From positions 1,037,131 through 1,101,130 of the forward strand of contig OZ029915.1 in assembly GCA_964023275.1 (NCBI GenBank): a stretch of DNA of 64,000 nucleotides, given 5' to 3'. Positions 20,101 to 35,100 of the stretch are shown one piece after another. The number at the start of each line of letters is the position of its first letter. Position 1 is the stretch's first letter. Source of the stretch: Norana najaformis. Lineage: Eukaryota > Annelida > Clitellata > Crassiclitellata > Hormogastridae. A program made the translations under genes and the position numbers. Below the pieces are notes generated by a model. That model did no database searches, was not told the origin of the DNA, and saw nothing but the letters and a program-made list of their open reading frames with translations.

Positions 20101-23100
20101 GTTGTTAAATGATCTCAAAATACAGGCTAAGCATTCAATATTGTACTAACCATTCGATGTTGGGCTGGGGCTCGCCAGCAACGACGCACTCGAGCGTAAC
20201 CGTTCCACCTAGTTGCGCAAATTCACTCTTCAGTGGTTGCTCAAAACTTGGAGAAGAACCTGTTAAGGATATTTAAATGCATCTCTTTACTATAAACCTC
20301 TGAATTAAACAGATCTACAGTATTAACACAAAAATAGCTTTGAATTACAACATCAAAATTATCCAAAAGTTGTAGAAACAACACTTAGTCCTATATAAGT
20401 AAAAATGAAGCACCAAATTTTCTGAAAACGTGGAAATCTCCAAACCAGTGGCGTTAACTTCAAAATTTCAGCCCCCGCGCAATCCTCAAATGGGCCTTTG
20501 GGTAAAAGTCATACTACAGTAGGCAATGAGTAGCCCCTCTTCAGACACGGGTTCGCCCCCGTTCACAGTTGCGAACTTGGGGCCCATAGTCACGCTTTGC
20601 CTAAAAATAGTCTCTATACGATCTTAATAAAGAAACCAGGTAGATGGAGACTTTACCTGCTGCTGACGAGTCTGAAGATACAACAGTCTTACTCGATGAT
20701 ACGGATTTCGTTATAACTGTTCCATCACCACTTTCTACAGGTAAGATAAACAAATGAACATAATATGATATCGTGACTTAATGTAACGTTACAGTGCATC
20801 ACATTTTACTGTAAATGTCATGTAAATTAAAATATGAGAAATTTCTCAACGCCCCACAAAAGCCGCGTCAAGGGAGACGAGCTTAAACACCTGCGCTATA
20901 TCAAATCAAGTCCTCGAAAGCCATGTTTTTGGTACATTAAATTACATAAATGTAATTCAACCATGCCTGCAGCACCCTTCTGAAAAATCATTATTCCTCT
21001 TCTAATAACGGTGGCAATTTTAAAAATATTCTGCTACATTAGAACGCGCATAGTAACGAATATGACTGGTCATTGCTACGCTTAATTAAGCACGGTGCAA
21101 TTTATGCCTACCTCGGACGAGTAAAGTAGCGGTGAACCGACTTTCGCCGAAGTCGTTGAAGGCTCTGACTGTGTACTTTCCGCCATCGGAAGTCTCAACT
21201 TCGCCAATCGAGAGCGAATATTTACCACCGTCACGAGCTATCTTTATTCGTTTCGTTGCTGTCAGGACGACACCATCTTTCAACCTAGCAAACGAATTTC
21301 ATGGAGGTGAACCACTATTAATCCGTCTCTAAAACATTTATAACTTCATTTCAGCCCGCCGTATGGCACATGGCTGGTTAGCTACAGGCACCTCTGAGCG
21401 TAAGGATGCCGGTTCGCGTCCCGGTCGTGGCTTTTCAGAGATTTTAATCTCGGGACCTTAAATGGCGTGGCGCCCAGTCAAACGGGCAGCATTCGTGAAG
21501 AATCTCGTCAATAAATTCACTGAAAAATGAGTACGGTCGAGGCCTTATACGGTCGCCGTAGATACATTTTCTTTACTACTAATCCTTCTCTAGAACTGTT
21601 TTTTCCATCTTAATCAGGTATATGACCCATTCAACTAAAAACAGCTGTTTTTTTCAGTGCTTCATTTTTATACTTATGTCACGAGGTTATCTGAAATCCC
21701 CATGTCGGGCAGGAAAGGTGAATTAATCTCTCACTTATTTCGAAATATATATAGGGCAACTTCTGCTGGAAATGAGCTCAAATTCACTCCATAGATGCTG
21801 ATGTATTGTGTTACACCACAGAATATTTTCTAGACGTTGTATATGGGCGCTATATAAATAACATGTACACGTAGGCGATACAGAAATTATTAGGTTTCTA
21901 GTGAGGTGTACTTGCCATTCAATGGTAGGTTGAGGCTCGCCAGATACGATGCACTCGAATAAGGCAGTTTCGCCTAATTGGACGGCCACACTTTTCAGAG
22001 GTTGGTCAAAACTCGGTCCAGAGCCGCCTGCTTTGAAGTATACGATAACATTTCAAGTCTTCGTTAAGGCTTAAACAGCGTTACATATCAAACCAGCAGT
22101 TTATCACGAAACTGCATAAAACATGAAACCTCACTGCATCTCGACTCTGGAACGATCTCCCCTGAATGTCGCAAATTCTCTGTTCATCCACCCCTCCCAT
22201 CGTTCACCCACCATAACCTGTCGGATGCCCCTCTATCTTTAACTACTCAGCCTTTCCAGTCAAAACTACAGTTCCACCTTTTCAAGATATCTTGTCCTGA
22301 TCCATCAAATCCGCTGCCTTCCCATTTCTCTCAACCTAAATATAACCCACCGTCGCCTTCTCTCTTTGGTCTTCTGGTAATCGTACTTTGTTCTTCGTTC
22401 TTCTCAATACATCTTTGAAAGACACCTCTGACTTGACGCAGCGCTTATGAATAAGCTGGTGCCCTGCGCTTAGCTTTGAAATAGCACCTTAGAGATTCTC
22501 GTTAACACGATTACGATTATGGTGAAACAAGTTGCCGGAAAAGCTGAAAGCCACTGTTCTAATCTGTGAATCATAAACTTTTCTCCAATCCGGATTTTAT
22601 GTAAGACTTACGTCTACGTACAAGTATAAACGTTTATGAAAATTGAAACTATACTTTTGATTTCTTAGGCAATAACTTAAACAGGATTTGAATATGGAAA
22701 CAAATATTTTGGGGTTACTTTGGGGCAACTGACCCGCAGAAGAGGGTGTCTCTCTTTTTGAAAGCGACACGGATTTTGAGACAACCGTCGATCCTCCTTG
22801 ATCGGCGTCTCCTCCAATTATAAAATGAAAGAACATCATATACGCTTTATAAAATATTAAAACTGAACTTTTAATTTGTAACCTAGAATTTACAAGGATT
22901 TGAATAAAGAAACCATTTTTCTTATAAAAGTGTCCAGAAAGATTAAAAAATAATTCGGTGCAATTTACCTGAAGATGAGGAAGTTTCTGTTGTTGTATGT
23001 GACGTGGATTTTGATGTGACCGTTACCTCCCCTTGATCGCCGGTTCCTTTATAAATGAAAAATATTATATCGATTAAAGCGAAAACTGAATTAATATCAG

Positions 23101-26100
23101 TTTCACCATTAGGGCCTGATTTTCCAAGTACGCGTCTGTGAAACTTAATGTTTTATTTTATCTTATTTCCTGCACAATTTAATTTTTTATTTTATTTTTC
23201 TTATTTATCTTATTTATTTTTTATTTGTTTCTTACTTATTTATAGATTTTTATTTATTTAATTTGTTTAATTTTTATTTTATTTCCATTACAATTTTAAG
23301 AACAACTCCATTGAGAACGAATGTTGATTTGAAGGATCGGCCTTTCAATTCAATAAGGTAATCGAGTTGTTAGGTTTATGAACTGGACCAAAAAGGCCCA
23401 TGCTAAAGTTGTTGTTAAACACACTAGCTACACGAACTGTAAAATCAAACAACTTGCCTGTAGCCGAAGAAGTTTCAATTCTTGCTTGAGAAAACCTCTT
23501 GGAAACAGTTATCACCTCTCCTTGATCTGAGGCTTCTGTGGCAAGAAAGAATACGCATTAGAATATGTTGTATAATTTAAAAATATATTCAGGAGAAAGA
23601 TACAGCAATTATGAAGTTAGTAAACACGACACAGAATCAAAAGAACCATTTATAATCTAGAACTGAAGCAAATATAAAGTGAATATGAATATATAAAATG
23701 CGTAAACACTTTGACACATCTGCATAAACAAAACGTGAAGCCCACACATGTACACCTGTGGACGAATTTGTATTAACGTATAGGATAAAATATAATTTTT
23801 CACAGGTAATAGTTTTATAAGCAACACTTTTCCTCCTCATGTATAGCGATCGGATTTACCAACACATGAATAAATGAAATCATTTAATGAAGGAAGAAAG
23901 AATGAAAGCTGAAAATAAATGGATCTCACCATCTACAGAATCCGAGGAGACGACAGTTGTGGTTTTAGCTGCAGACTTTGAAACGAACCCTTCGCCTTCT
24001 GTGAAAAAACGAGTGTAGCGTAATGCAACAGGCCACATGGCTTTGGAAGTTTGTGTACAGACAGACAGAGACACACACACAGACAGACACAGATCGTGCT
24101 ATAAATTATTCATTTAACACTAAATCACTGCAAGATCGTTACGTTTGAATAGGGTTGCTGACCTCTAACGAGTATCGTAGCCGTGAACCGACTTTCTCCG
24201 AAGTCGTTGAATGCTCTAACCGTATACTTTCCGCCGTCCGAAGCCTCCACCTTCTTGATGGTAAGAGAATATTTACCTTCTTCATCGTCACTTATCTCTA
24301 TTCTCTTCGAAGACGACAGGACTGTGCCGTCTTTTGACCTAAACATGCAAGCAAAACATTGATCAACTTATTGCGTATGGATGTAAAAGCGTACAGTTTC
24401 AATTCTGCATATAGGTAAAGCCTTTTCCATTTAACGCTGGGATCGAATCCAACTGCGGCATGTAAAGTTGAGAACGCAGCGCCTTTGTGAGGTTCCTAAA
24501 GGCGTTATATAAATCGTCAGATACATATATACATACGTACAGATGTGCATACCGTGAAGTGTAGGCTCTTATGGTTTAACAAAACAAAACAAAAACAATC
24601 GCTGCCAAGAATTCGGCGACCGCATAAAATTGGCGACGTGGTTCGAATGAACATTTAGAATATGCCTAAGGCTGGCCCTGGCTATACAGAAAGTTAGGTG
24701 ATTTGATTGCGAAGAAACTTTTATCAGCCGTGAAATGATTTTAAATAGAATTTCTCACCATTCGATGTCTGGTTGTGGTTCACCCGTAATAACGCATTCA
24801 AGCTTCACCTGTCCTCCCAACTGAGCAATTTCACTCTTCAGCGGCTCATCAAAGGATGGAGCCGATCCTGTTATTAAAACACTGATGATATCATAAGCGT
24901 CTTGCAAGTATTGATCAATTATATGTCAGGTCAAAACATGCTCATGTTTTGTACATATATACTGATACTGTGCTTGTGACAATACTGCTCATCTCTGTCG
25001 TTCCACCTGGATGATTCTGTTTCTTAATTTACAGAGTATTTGCAAATTATAATTTCTAAGAATTCCACATTATATTTATACTTTTTTCATGCATAGAAAC
25101 CTTCTTTCTTATTAGATTACTCAAAACATAGTAAGCCTATAAAATACCTATTAAACTGTATATGACATCAACTTAATTAATTAATTCTGCGTCTGTAGGG
25201 CACAAAAGCTTGAAGATCTTTTGCTACTATTCTGTCGTTTTCTTTTTCAAAAACTGCTGTTTTAAAATAAAATTTCTACAGTTTTGGTGCAGCCTGCAAT
25301 AAACTGAATGTTTGCTGCAACCGACGTTCAATGATCACATAGAAGAGACTTTGAGAAATGTGATCAGAGCCACCTTCCACGCTGCTGCCTGCAGAGACAA
25401 TAGTTTTAGATATCTTCACAGTTTTTGAGTCAACCACATCACCTTCTTCGCCTTTTTCTGTTAAATATCAAACATAGTAAATTTTGTAACATCTTCATTT
25501 GCATCAGTCATAAGAAAACTTCACTGTATTAAAATAAACTTTCCTAAGAATAGGGCAGTGGCATTGATAATGTTGTGTGAAAGTTGCAACACGTCAAGAC
25601 ACTACGGATTTAGATGAATCGTCTCTTATTTTTAAAAGTTACTCAGAGTTTTGAAATGGATGCTTAAACTGACACAGTACGTACAGGTGTATACATACGA
25701 TATCTCGCTGGACATATTCGTAAAGCGGCTTAAGACCTATTTGTATCGTTTTGCTTTTGTTGTCTGACCGCAGTGACCCACCCACGCCTACGATTCCTCG
25801 CTCAGCCGATGGACATATGGCGTATTAAAAATGCATTCATCATCATCAGTCACCATGGGTTCAGCGCCCGTAGGTGCAAAAATGCATTACTTAATACATA
25901 TTACATCTAACAAAAATACTAAATGCATAAGTTGAAGTTATGCAGAAATGTTCACATACGATTCCATTCCTTTTGTTCTCGTGTAGCTACAATAAACTTG
26001 TGATCAAGAATAGAAAAATAAACTTTAAAGAATTAACATTTTAATTTTTCTTTCACTGAGCAGATTATAAAGTTGTTTGTCGTTGACTGGTACAATGAAA

Positions 26101-29100
26101 CAAAACTAAGCAACAATCTAGAACACAAGAATTTGTGTTGACAACCTCGCACGAGTATCGAAGCTGTAAACCGACTTTCTCCGAAGTCATTGAAGGCCCT
26201 GACCGTGTACTTTCCGCCGTCTGAAGCTTCCAATTTCTTGATGGTCAGAGAATATCTACCTTTGTCTCCATCACTTATCTTTACTCTGCTCGAAGCCGGC
26301 AGAACTGCACCGTCTTTCAGCCTAAATCATCCAGCAAATGATTTAAGAATTTGCAGTTAACTTGGAAAAGCTTACGCTATGACTGAAAACAAGAATTTAC
26401 TGTCAGGAATGCTTGACATATTGAAGTTTTTCCTATACAGTCACATGTGTCGTTTTAAATTACTAAATGCAGTGTCAGTTCATGATATAGTTTTTTACTT
26501 TCACCTTTAATTTGAAAAAGAGCGTGTTCACACCCCACCCCCAAAAAACCCTTTCCCTTTTCAATCTCATGCACATTGTAGCTCTATGCCTATAGCAATT
26601 TCTAACCATTCAATGTTTGGTTGGGGTTCACCCGTAACGACGCATTCAAGTGTAACATCTCCGCCAAGCTGTGCAATTTCACTCTTCAGCGGCTGGTCAA
26701 AAGCTGGTGCGGTACCTAAAGATATCAAATTACATGCAATCAAGCTCAGCTAACATGGCACAAATTAATTAATTAGTTAGAAACAAATAAATGAGCGAAT
26801 AGAAGCATGCAAGTGATGGCCTCGTAAACCGACTCCTGAGGACGCTATAGATGATCAATATCGATCAGGTCAAAGCCATTGCTGCCATCATCTTCGCGAT
26901 GAACTCCTATCTTCAATTACAAAAACCACATATCGTGACCTACAGAAGAAAGTTCACAGATCTCAACTAAGTGAGGTATTTTGAATGATCTTTTTGGTGG
27001 TTTGTTTTTCCTAGGAAGTAAAAGTACACGAGACACGAAAACAAAGTTTCCGCATTTCTGTTAAAATATTTTAGAATAAAGAATTTAGGCCTACAGCCGA
27101 CCTGTCCCTGTGGCCGAGGGAGCTACACCCAGAGTCCGGGTCGATGTTTTCTCAATCGCCACATCGTCTGCACCAACTCCTCCTGTAAAAATTTAACATT
27201 TATGGATCAGAAGCGACATCGATACTGCACACATTTGACGATGGCAAGTTAGAGTCTGCAATCCGGAAGAGGAAAACTTGGGCAACCTTTTCACGCCCAA
27301 ATGTCTCATCCAGAAATCAGTATAGCTTCACTGACTTCTCCAATGGACTACGACTTTGACTATGGTTTTACTTGAATTGACCATGGATTGATAGCTTGCA
27401 CATTATGATACGGCGCTATAGAAGTCATGAGATATAGTTATGTGAGAGCTTGGAGTTATGATGGATTACTATATGCTCTTAGGTCTGTAGGAATAGCAGT
27501 CCAAATCAATCGAATGAAGACGTCAAATGGCTAAGGGAAAATGCCCATAGCATCAAGATTGTCTTTTTATACAATTCAGAGCAACATGATAGACCTGCGT
27601 CTGGTTCTGACGACAGCATTGTGATTTCGGAATGCGACTTTGCTTATCAGGACCTTCCACATTGCGATAAGACAGCTTCCAGACTACACTAGAATATTGT
27701 AATCAATTGGATGCTGACCTCTGACGAGTACGGTGGCTGTGAATCGACTTTCCCCAAAGTCGTTGAAAGCCCTGACCGTGTACTTTCCGCCGTCTGAAGT
27801 TTCCACGTTGTCTATATCAAGCTTATGACGACCTCTGTCGGATTCAGAGATTTTGATTCGCTTTGTCGAAGTCAGGACTACGCCATCTTTGGACCTGAAA
27901 GAAATCGCAGCAACTACAGTAGGTAATTTAATGCAGACATAATCTAACCTAGTCTTATGTAATGTAGGTCTAATGTAAACCTAGCGTAGTGTTGTGTAGA
28001 CCTATTTATGCCTATTGTTGTGATATATCGCAAACTACTTCGCCTCGCTAGCTGACTGTACTGCACCATATTTAGTAGTCACAATTTAGACAGTGAAGGA
28101 AAGTACCTATGGTGACTAAATAGTGACTTTCGACCTACTTTTGTATATTCATAATCCTCACTAAATCATCAATTTCTCTATAAAGAAAACAATATCGGCA
28201 TATTTATTGGCTTCACCATTCGATGTGAGGTTGCGGTTCGCCTCTGACGACGCATTCAAGTGTGACGGTTTCGCCCAGTCTGGCAAGTTCACTCTTCAGC
28301 GGTTCGTCAAAGCTCGGAGCTGACCCTATCGACAGAATAACAAACTGTATAAATAGTTGTGTATAGCACAAACACAGCAACTCATAAACGGCAGGACATC
28401 GCTTCTTCTCTGACAGCCAAGTTCACTGAACCCATAGCGGGCCATCAGTGGCACAGTGCAAGACCAGGTATACACCCAACGCATGTATTTGTCTGGGTTA
28501 CGAATTACATCATTCAGCAACAGTCTGAAATGACAACGGGAATTGAATCCTGGACTTACACGACAATCACCCAAGTCCCTTATTTTCTGAAAAAAACATC
28601 TACCTTCTGTTGAGTCTGTCGAGTCTCCAGCAACAACGGTCTTGGTTTTCGTCACAGCTTTTGAGACAATTATATCACCTTCGTCTTGGCTCTCCCCTAA
28701 AACAAAATGATAAATACAGATTTCTAAAGGCTTTGAAGATCTGAAATTGCAATATTGATGTAACCGTTTGTACACACGGCATTTTGGCTGCTGGTTCGAG
28801 TCTGCTATGGCTGTAACGACCTGTAACGATCCTGGAGAAGTTGTTCATGCACACTTTTGTCCATGGCCAGGCAGTAGAATTTGGTACCGATGGAACCTGA
28901 AAAGTCAGGGCAAGTCCTGCGATGTAAAACACTGGATCCTGTACCTTGAGATTCTTCCAGTACCAGCTGAAGTGCTGAAAGGCAGGAAATGAGCACCTTC
29001 ACACGCTGAACTATCGTAATCGTAATCGTAATCGTAATTCTAAGATTTCTACAGCGCCCAACGAAAGCCGCGCCGCGGGGACCAGCTTATTCACAGGCGC

Positions 29101-32100
29101 TCAGTCAAAACAAAATCGATAGGCAATAGGGTTCGGTTCGGTTCCGGGTCAAGATCCAAGAGTCAGGCAGAGAGACAGCGTGGCAGATGTTTGGGGTTGG
29201 AGAGCAGAGACAGATAAGAGGAAGAAGGGGTGTCAGGATAGGATCTGTGAAAGAGGAATGTTTTCAGTTTTGAGTGAAAGGCCGAAGCAGAAATTACACA
29301 CGGTGGAGCATCGGTGAATTTGTACGATGGGTCAGAAAACTGTCGCAGTTCTGGGGGGGAGTTTATTCCAGAGTGGTGGGGCAGCTTTGGCTATGGAGCG
29401 ATTACCATATTTTAAGGATGAGGTGACTGGGGGGCGGAGAAGTGTAAGGGCAGAAGAAGGGACATGGAAGCTTTACTTACTTACTTGTCTAGCTAAATGA
29501 TACTTACCTTCTTATTTAATATAAGTTTATTACAATGTATAGTTCATGTTTATCAATCGATAGGGTCTCTGACTACATTGAAACTAAATTAATCCACCGT
29601 AATGACCTCTGACGAGAACTGTGGCCGTGAATCGACTTTCGCCGAAGTCGTTGAACGCCCTGACTGTGTACTTTCCGCCGTCTGAAGTCTCGACGTTGTC
29701 TATAACAAGCTTATGACGACCTCTGTCAGAATCAGAGATTTTGATTCGCTTTGTCGAAGTCAGAACAACGCCATCTTTGGACCTGAAATAAATCGCAGCA
29801 ACTACAATAGGTATTGTAGCGTAGGCCTAAGGTAATGTAATGTAAACCTGCTCTTTTGTGATGCATATCTAATGTAGCGTAATGTAAGCCAGATATAATG
29901 AAATGCAGACCTAGTGTGTTATATTAATGCCTATCATTGTGATATATCGCAGACTATTCAGCCTCACTAGCCGACTGTGCCATACTCATTAATCACCACG
30001 TAGACAGTGGATGAAAGTACCTATGGTGACTATAATGAATAAAAAATATAAGCCCACTGTAGTCAAAATCCTCACTACTTATTAACCATTGCCCATTTAT
30101 CGATTACAAAACAATGTTTGCATATATTTTGGCTTTACCATTCGATGTGTGGTTGCGGTTCGCCTCTGACAACGCATTCAAGTGTGACGGTTCCGCCCAG
30201 TCTGGCAAGTTCACTCTTCAGCGGTTCGTCAAAGCCTGGAGCTGAACCTATAGGCAGAATAACAAACTGCATAAATAGTTAAATAAAAAAACAAATGAAC
30301 GGCAGGACATCTTTCCATTTTTGACAGCCACGTTCACTGAACCAGTAGCGTCCCATCGGTGGCACAGTGCAGGCCAAGTAGGCGCTCAACGCATGCATTT
30401 GTCTGGGCTACGAATTGCATCACTCAGCATCCCGGAATTATACGACAACCAGCCAAGCCTCTTGTTTTTCTGAAAAGAAATTCTACCTTCTGTTGATTCT
30501 GCTGAGTCTCCAGACACAACTTTTTTGATTTTCTTCACGGTTTTTGAGACAATTACATCACCTTCGTCTTCGCTCTCTCCTGAAAACAAAATGAAAAAAT
30601 TCAAAAGACAAATGATTTCTAAAGGTTTTCATCATTTGAAATCGTAATATTGTAGTTACTTTTTGAATGCACAGAATTTTGGCGAAAATATTGGCGGAAA
30701 TCTTTTGTTTCTTTTTGGTTCATACTTTCTTTAAAACCCGTCAGTGTTAGTTCTTCCACTGGCTGCTGATTCTAGCCTGTTAAGCCGACTTCGTGTAACG
30801 ACCCGGGGAAAACTGTTCGCGCATACTTGTCTCTATCGCCAAAAGCAGTATAATTTGGTAGCGGCGTAAGCCGGGAAGTACACGGGAAGTTTTGCAATTC
30901 AATAGCCCGAGTTCAGGACCTCTGGATTCGTCAGTTACTAGCTAAAGTGAAGAAAAGAGAGCCCCAATTAGCAAGAGAGCCCCAATTACCTTCATACTTA
31001 CTGGCTTACTTTCATACTTAACTTCAGTACAATTTAGTTTGCATTTTTGTCAATCAATAAAGTATCTTAAACTGAATTGAAAATCAATTGGTCTACGCTC
31101 CTGACCTCTGACGAGTATCGTAGCCGTGAATCGACTTTCCCCAAAGTCGTTGAACGCTCTGACCGTGTACTTTCCGCCGTCTGAAGCCTCCACGTTGTCT
31201 ATAGCAAGCTTATGTCGACCGCCATCGGCATCCACGATTTTGGTTCGCTTTGTCGAAGTCAGAACAACGCCATCTTTCGACCTGAAGGAAGCCGTAGCAG
31301 TGACAATAGGCAATTTAATGCAGAGCTGATGTAACCTAGTCTTATGTAATGTAGGTCTAATGCACCGTAGTGTAAACCTAATGCAGTGTGTGTACACCTT
31401 ACGTATTACATTTATGCCTATCGTTTTGTGATATGTGGCAATCTATTCAAATTTGCTAGCCGACTGTGCCATACTCATTAGTCACAATGTAGACAGCGGA
31501 AGAAAGTACTTAAAGTGACTAAAAGGTGACTATAACCTTATTGTTGTACATCCATAATCCTCACTACAGCGTAACCATCACAAACAAAATTCGGTATATA
31601 TTTTGGCTTCACCATTCGATGTGTGGTTGCGGTTCGCCTTTAACGACGCATTCAAGTGTGACGGTTCCGCCCAGTTTGGCAAGTTCACTCTTCAACGGTT
31701 CATCAAAGCTTGGAGCTGAACCTATCGACAGAATAACAAACTGTATGAATAGTTGTGTAAAGCACAAACACTAAAACTCATAAACGGCAGAACACAGTTT
31801 CTTCTCTGACAGCCAAGTCCATTGAACCAATAGCGGGCCATCAGTGGCACCAGGTATCAACCCAACGCACGTATTTGTCTGGGTTACGAATTACATCATT
31901 CAGCAACAGTCTGAAATGACTTAACGGGAATTGAATCCCGGACTTACACGACAATTACCCAAGTCCCTTATTTTTCTGAAAAAACATCTACCTTCTATTG
32001 AGTCTGCTGAGTCTCCAGAGACAACTTTTTTTATTTTCTTCACGGTTTTTGAGACAATTACATCACCTTCGTCTTCACTCTCTCCTGAAAACAATATGAA

Positions 32101-35100
32101 AAAATTCAGTGACAATCTCTAAAGGCTTTGATGATTTAAAATCATAATATTGATGTTACCTTTCGAATACACAGTATTTTGGAGAAAGTATTAGTGGAAC
32201 ACTGTTGTTTCTTTAAGGTTCATCCTTCGTAAACATCCAAGTTCTCGAAAGTTCTCAAAGCATCCAAGTTCAAAAACATATAAGTTCTTCCAACGACTGC
32301 TTGGTTCTAGCCTGCTAAGCCGACTACGTGTAACCACCCTGAAGAAGTTTATCGCGAGCACTAGTCTTGTCTATCGCCAAGCAGTAGAATTTTGCAGAAG
32401 CATAAGCTGGAAAGTACTATAATGTAACTACCCCGAATCCAGGACCTTGGGATTCGTCCATTGCCAGATGAAGTGTAGAAAAGAGGGGAAATGAGCACCT
32501 TCATACGTTCCAACTATGGGACAGAGGAGCTTTCATTACTGACTTATTTACTTGCTATCTGCTTACATTCTTACTTGGTATCTGTTCGGTATTGCATTTT
32601 TGTCAGTCATTAAGGTCACTGACTGAACTGAAACGGAATTAGTCCACGCTACTGACCTCTGACGAGTACGGTGGCTGTGAATCGACTTTCTCCGAAGTCG
32701 TTGAACGCCCTGACCGTGTACTTTCCGCCGTCTGAAGACTCCACGTTGCTCAAAACGAGCGAATAACGTCCTCCGTTGGAATCAGAGATTTTGATTCGCT
32801 TTGTCGAAGTCAGAACTACGCCATCTTTCGACCTGCAGCAAATCGCAGCAACTACGATAATGTGATATATCGCAAACTATTCAGCCTCGCTAGCTTACTG
32901 TACCATACTCATTTAGTCACCATGTATACAGTGGAGAAAAGTACTTATGGTGACTATAATAAATAACGACTATAAGCCTGCTGTTGTGTAGTCAAAATCC
33001 TCACTACTTAGTAACCATTGCCTACTTATCGATCAACAAAACAATACTGGAGTATATTTTAGCTTTACCATTCGATGTGTGGTTGCGGTTCGCCTTTGAC
33101 GACGCATTCAAGTGTGACGGTTCCGCCCAGTTTGGCAAATTCACTCTTCAACGGTTCGTCAAAGCTCGGAGCTGAACCTATCGACAGAATAACAAACTGT
33201 ATGAATAGTTGTGTAAAGCACAAACACAGCAACTCATAAACGGCAGAACACAGTTTCTTCTTTGACAGCCAAGTTCATTGAACCAATAGCGGGCCATCGG
33301 TGGCACAGTGCAAGATTAGGTATCAACCCAACGCACGCATTTGTCTGGGTTACCAATTACATCATTCAGGAACAGTCTGAAATGACTTAACGGGAATTGA
33401 ATCCCGGACTTACACGATAGCCATCAAAGTCTCTTGTTTTTCTTTAAAAAAAATTCTACCTTCTGTTGATTCTGCCGAGTCTCCAGAGACAACTTTTTTG
33501 ATTTTCTTCACGGTTTTTGAGACAATTACATCACCTTCGTCCTCGCTCTCTCCTGAAAACAAAGTCATAGACAGTAATATCTGAAGGCTTTGAAGATTTG
33601 CAATCATAATATTGATGTTCCTTATAGGATACACAACATTCTGGCAACAGTACTAGATGGAAAAAGTGGTTTTCTTTGCTTAACATCCATCCAGCTCATC
33701 CGAAGAGGGCGAAGAGCGGAAATGAGCAAATTCCATAAGTTCCGCTGCAGGACACGGGAGCTTTACATACTTTCATACTAAATATAAGTTCAGTGCAATG
33801 TATTTTGTCAATCAGTAAAATATCTGAAACTGAATTGAAACTGAATTGGTCCACGCTGCTGACCTCTGACGAGAACGGTGGCCGTGAATCGACTTTCTCC
33901 GGAGTCGTTGAACGCCCTGACCGTGTACTTTCCGGCATCTGAAGGCTCGATGTTGCTTATAACGAGCGAATGTCTGCCTCTATCACCAGCTGTTGTCTTT
34001 ACTCTGCCCGAGGGAGAAACAGGAGCGCCGTTTTTCAACCTATGAGACAGAAAAGGACTTAACAGTGCAACTGTCACTGACTTGATGGCGAACTTTGTTT
34101 GTAACCCAACGATTGTGGGTTCGAGTCTGCCATACAACGATTCCTTGCAAGTTGTTTGCACACTCTTGTCTCTGTCACCATGCAGTAGAATTTGGCAGAT
34201 TTAAGCTGGGAAACAAACGGCACGTCCTCAAATGCAGGACCCTGGGATGCGTCCATTGCCGACTCAGCAACTGAGAGCAGGAAATTAGTTTACCTCGAAG
34301 TGGCGCTTTATAAATTTTTGATTATATTACATTACAATTTGATAGTATTGTGTTGATATGATTTGGCACAGCCGGCCATTGTTATCCAGTTCCTTTGGTG
34401 ACGAATGCGACTCTAGTCCGTCTGGATCAGGCAACGAGGACTGCGCAGCTCTCATGTATTCGTGGACACAAGTTTCAAGATGGCAGCTCAAGTAAATCCG
34501 TAAAATCCAACATTGGTGGAACATGGAACTATATATCACCATGTGGAGGTTACTCTTTTTGTCTAATAAAAACCCTTCAATAGGTCAGAGAAACCAGAAG
34601 CCAGGTGGCTAAGTCTTGAGGGAGACAGAAAATGCCTGCTGAGCAGAGTAGAATAAAACAGTAGAACATAAAAACAACGGATGAGTGTTTTAGGAGGACA
34701 GTCCAACACACGGGAAAGGCTCTGCATGGGTTCGAGCTGAATATCACCACTCGTTGTGACGGTTTACTTCATAATCAATTGACGAACGGTTTTTTCTAGT
34801 CACTGGTGGAAACCAAAGTTCTAAAAGAACTATTCAAACTGAAAATATTCTACACCATCCTTACCATTCGATGTTGGGTTGTGGTTCTCCTGCAACGACG
34901 CATTCAAGTGTTACCGTTCCACCCAATCGCGCAAGCTCACTCTTCAACGGTTGATCAAAGCTCGGAGCAGTGCCTATAAAGCAAACAGTTTTACAAGATG
35001 CCAGACAACTAGTAATTGTGTCTGTAACTTTGAACGTAATTGGTAATGTGGATATCTTGTTGATTATAATCGTAATCGTAAACTCGAGATTTCTACAGCG

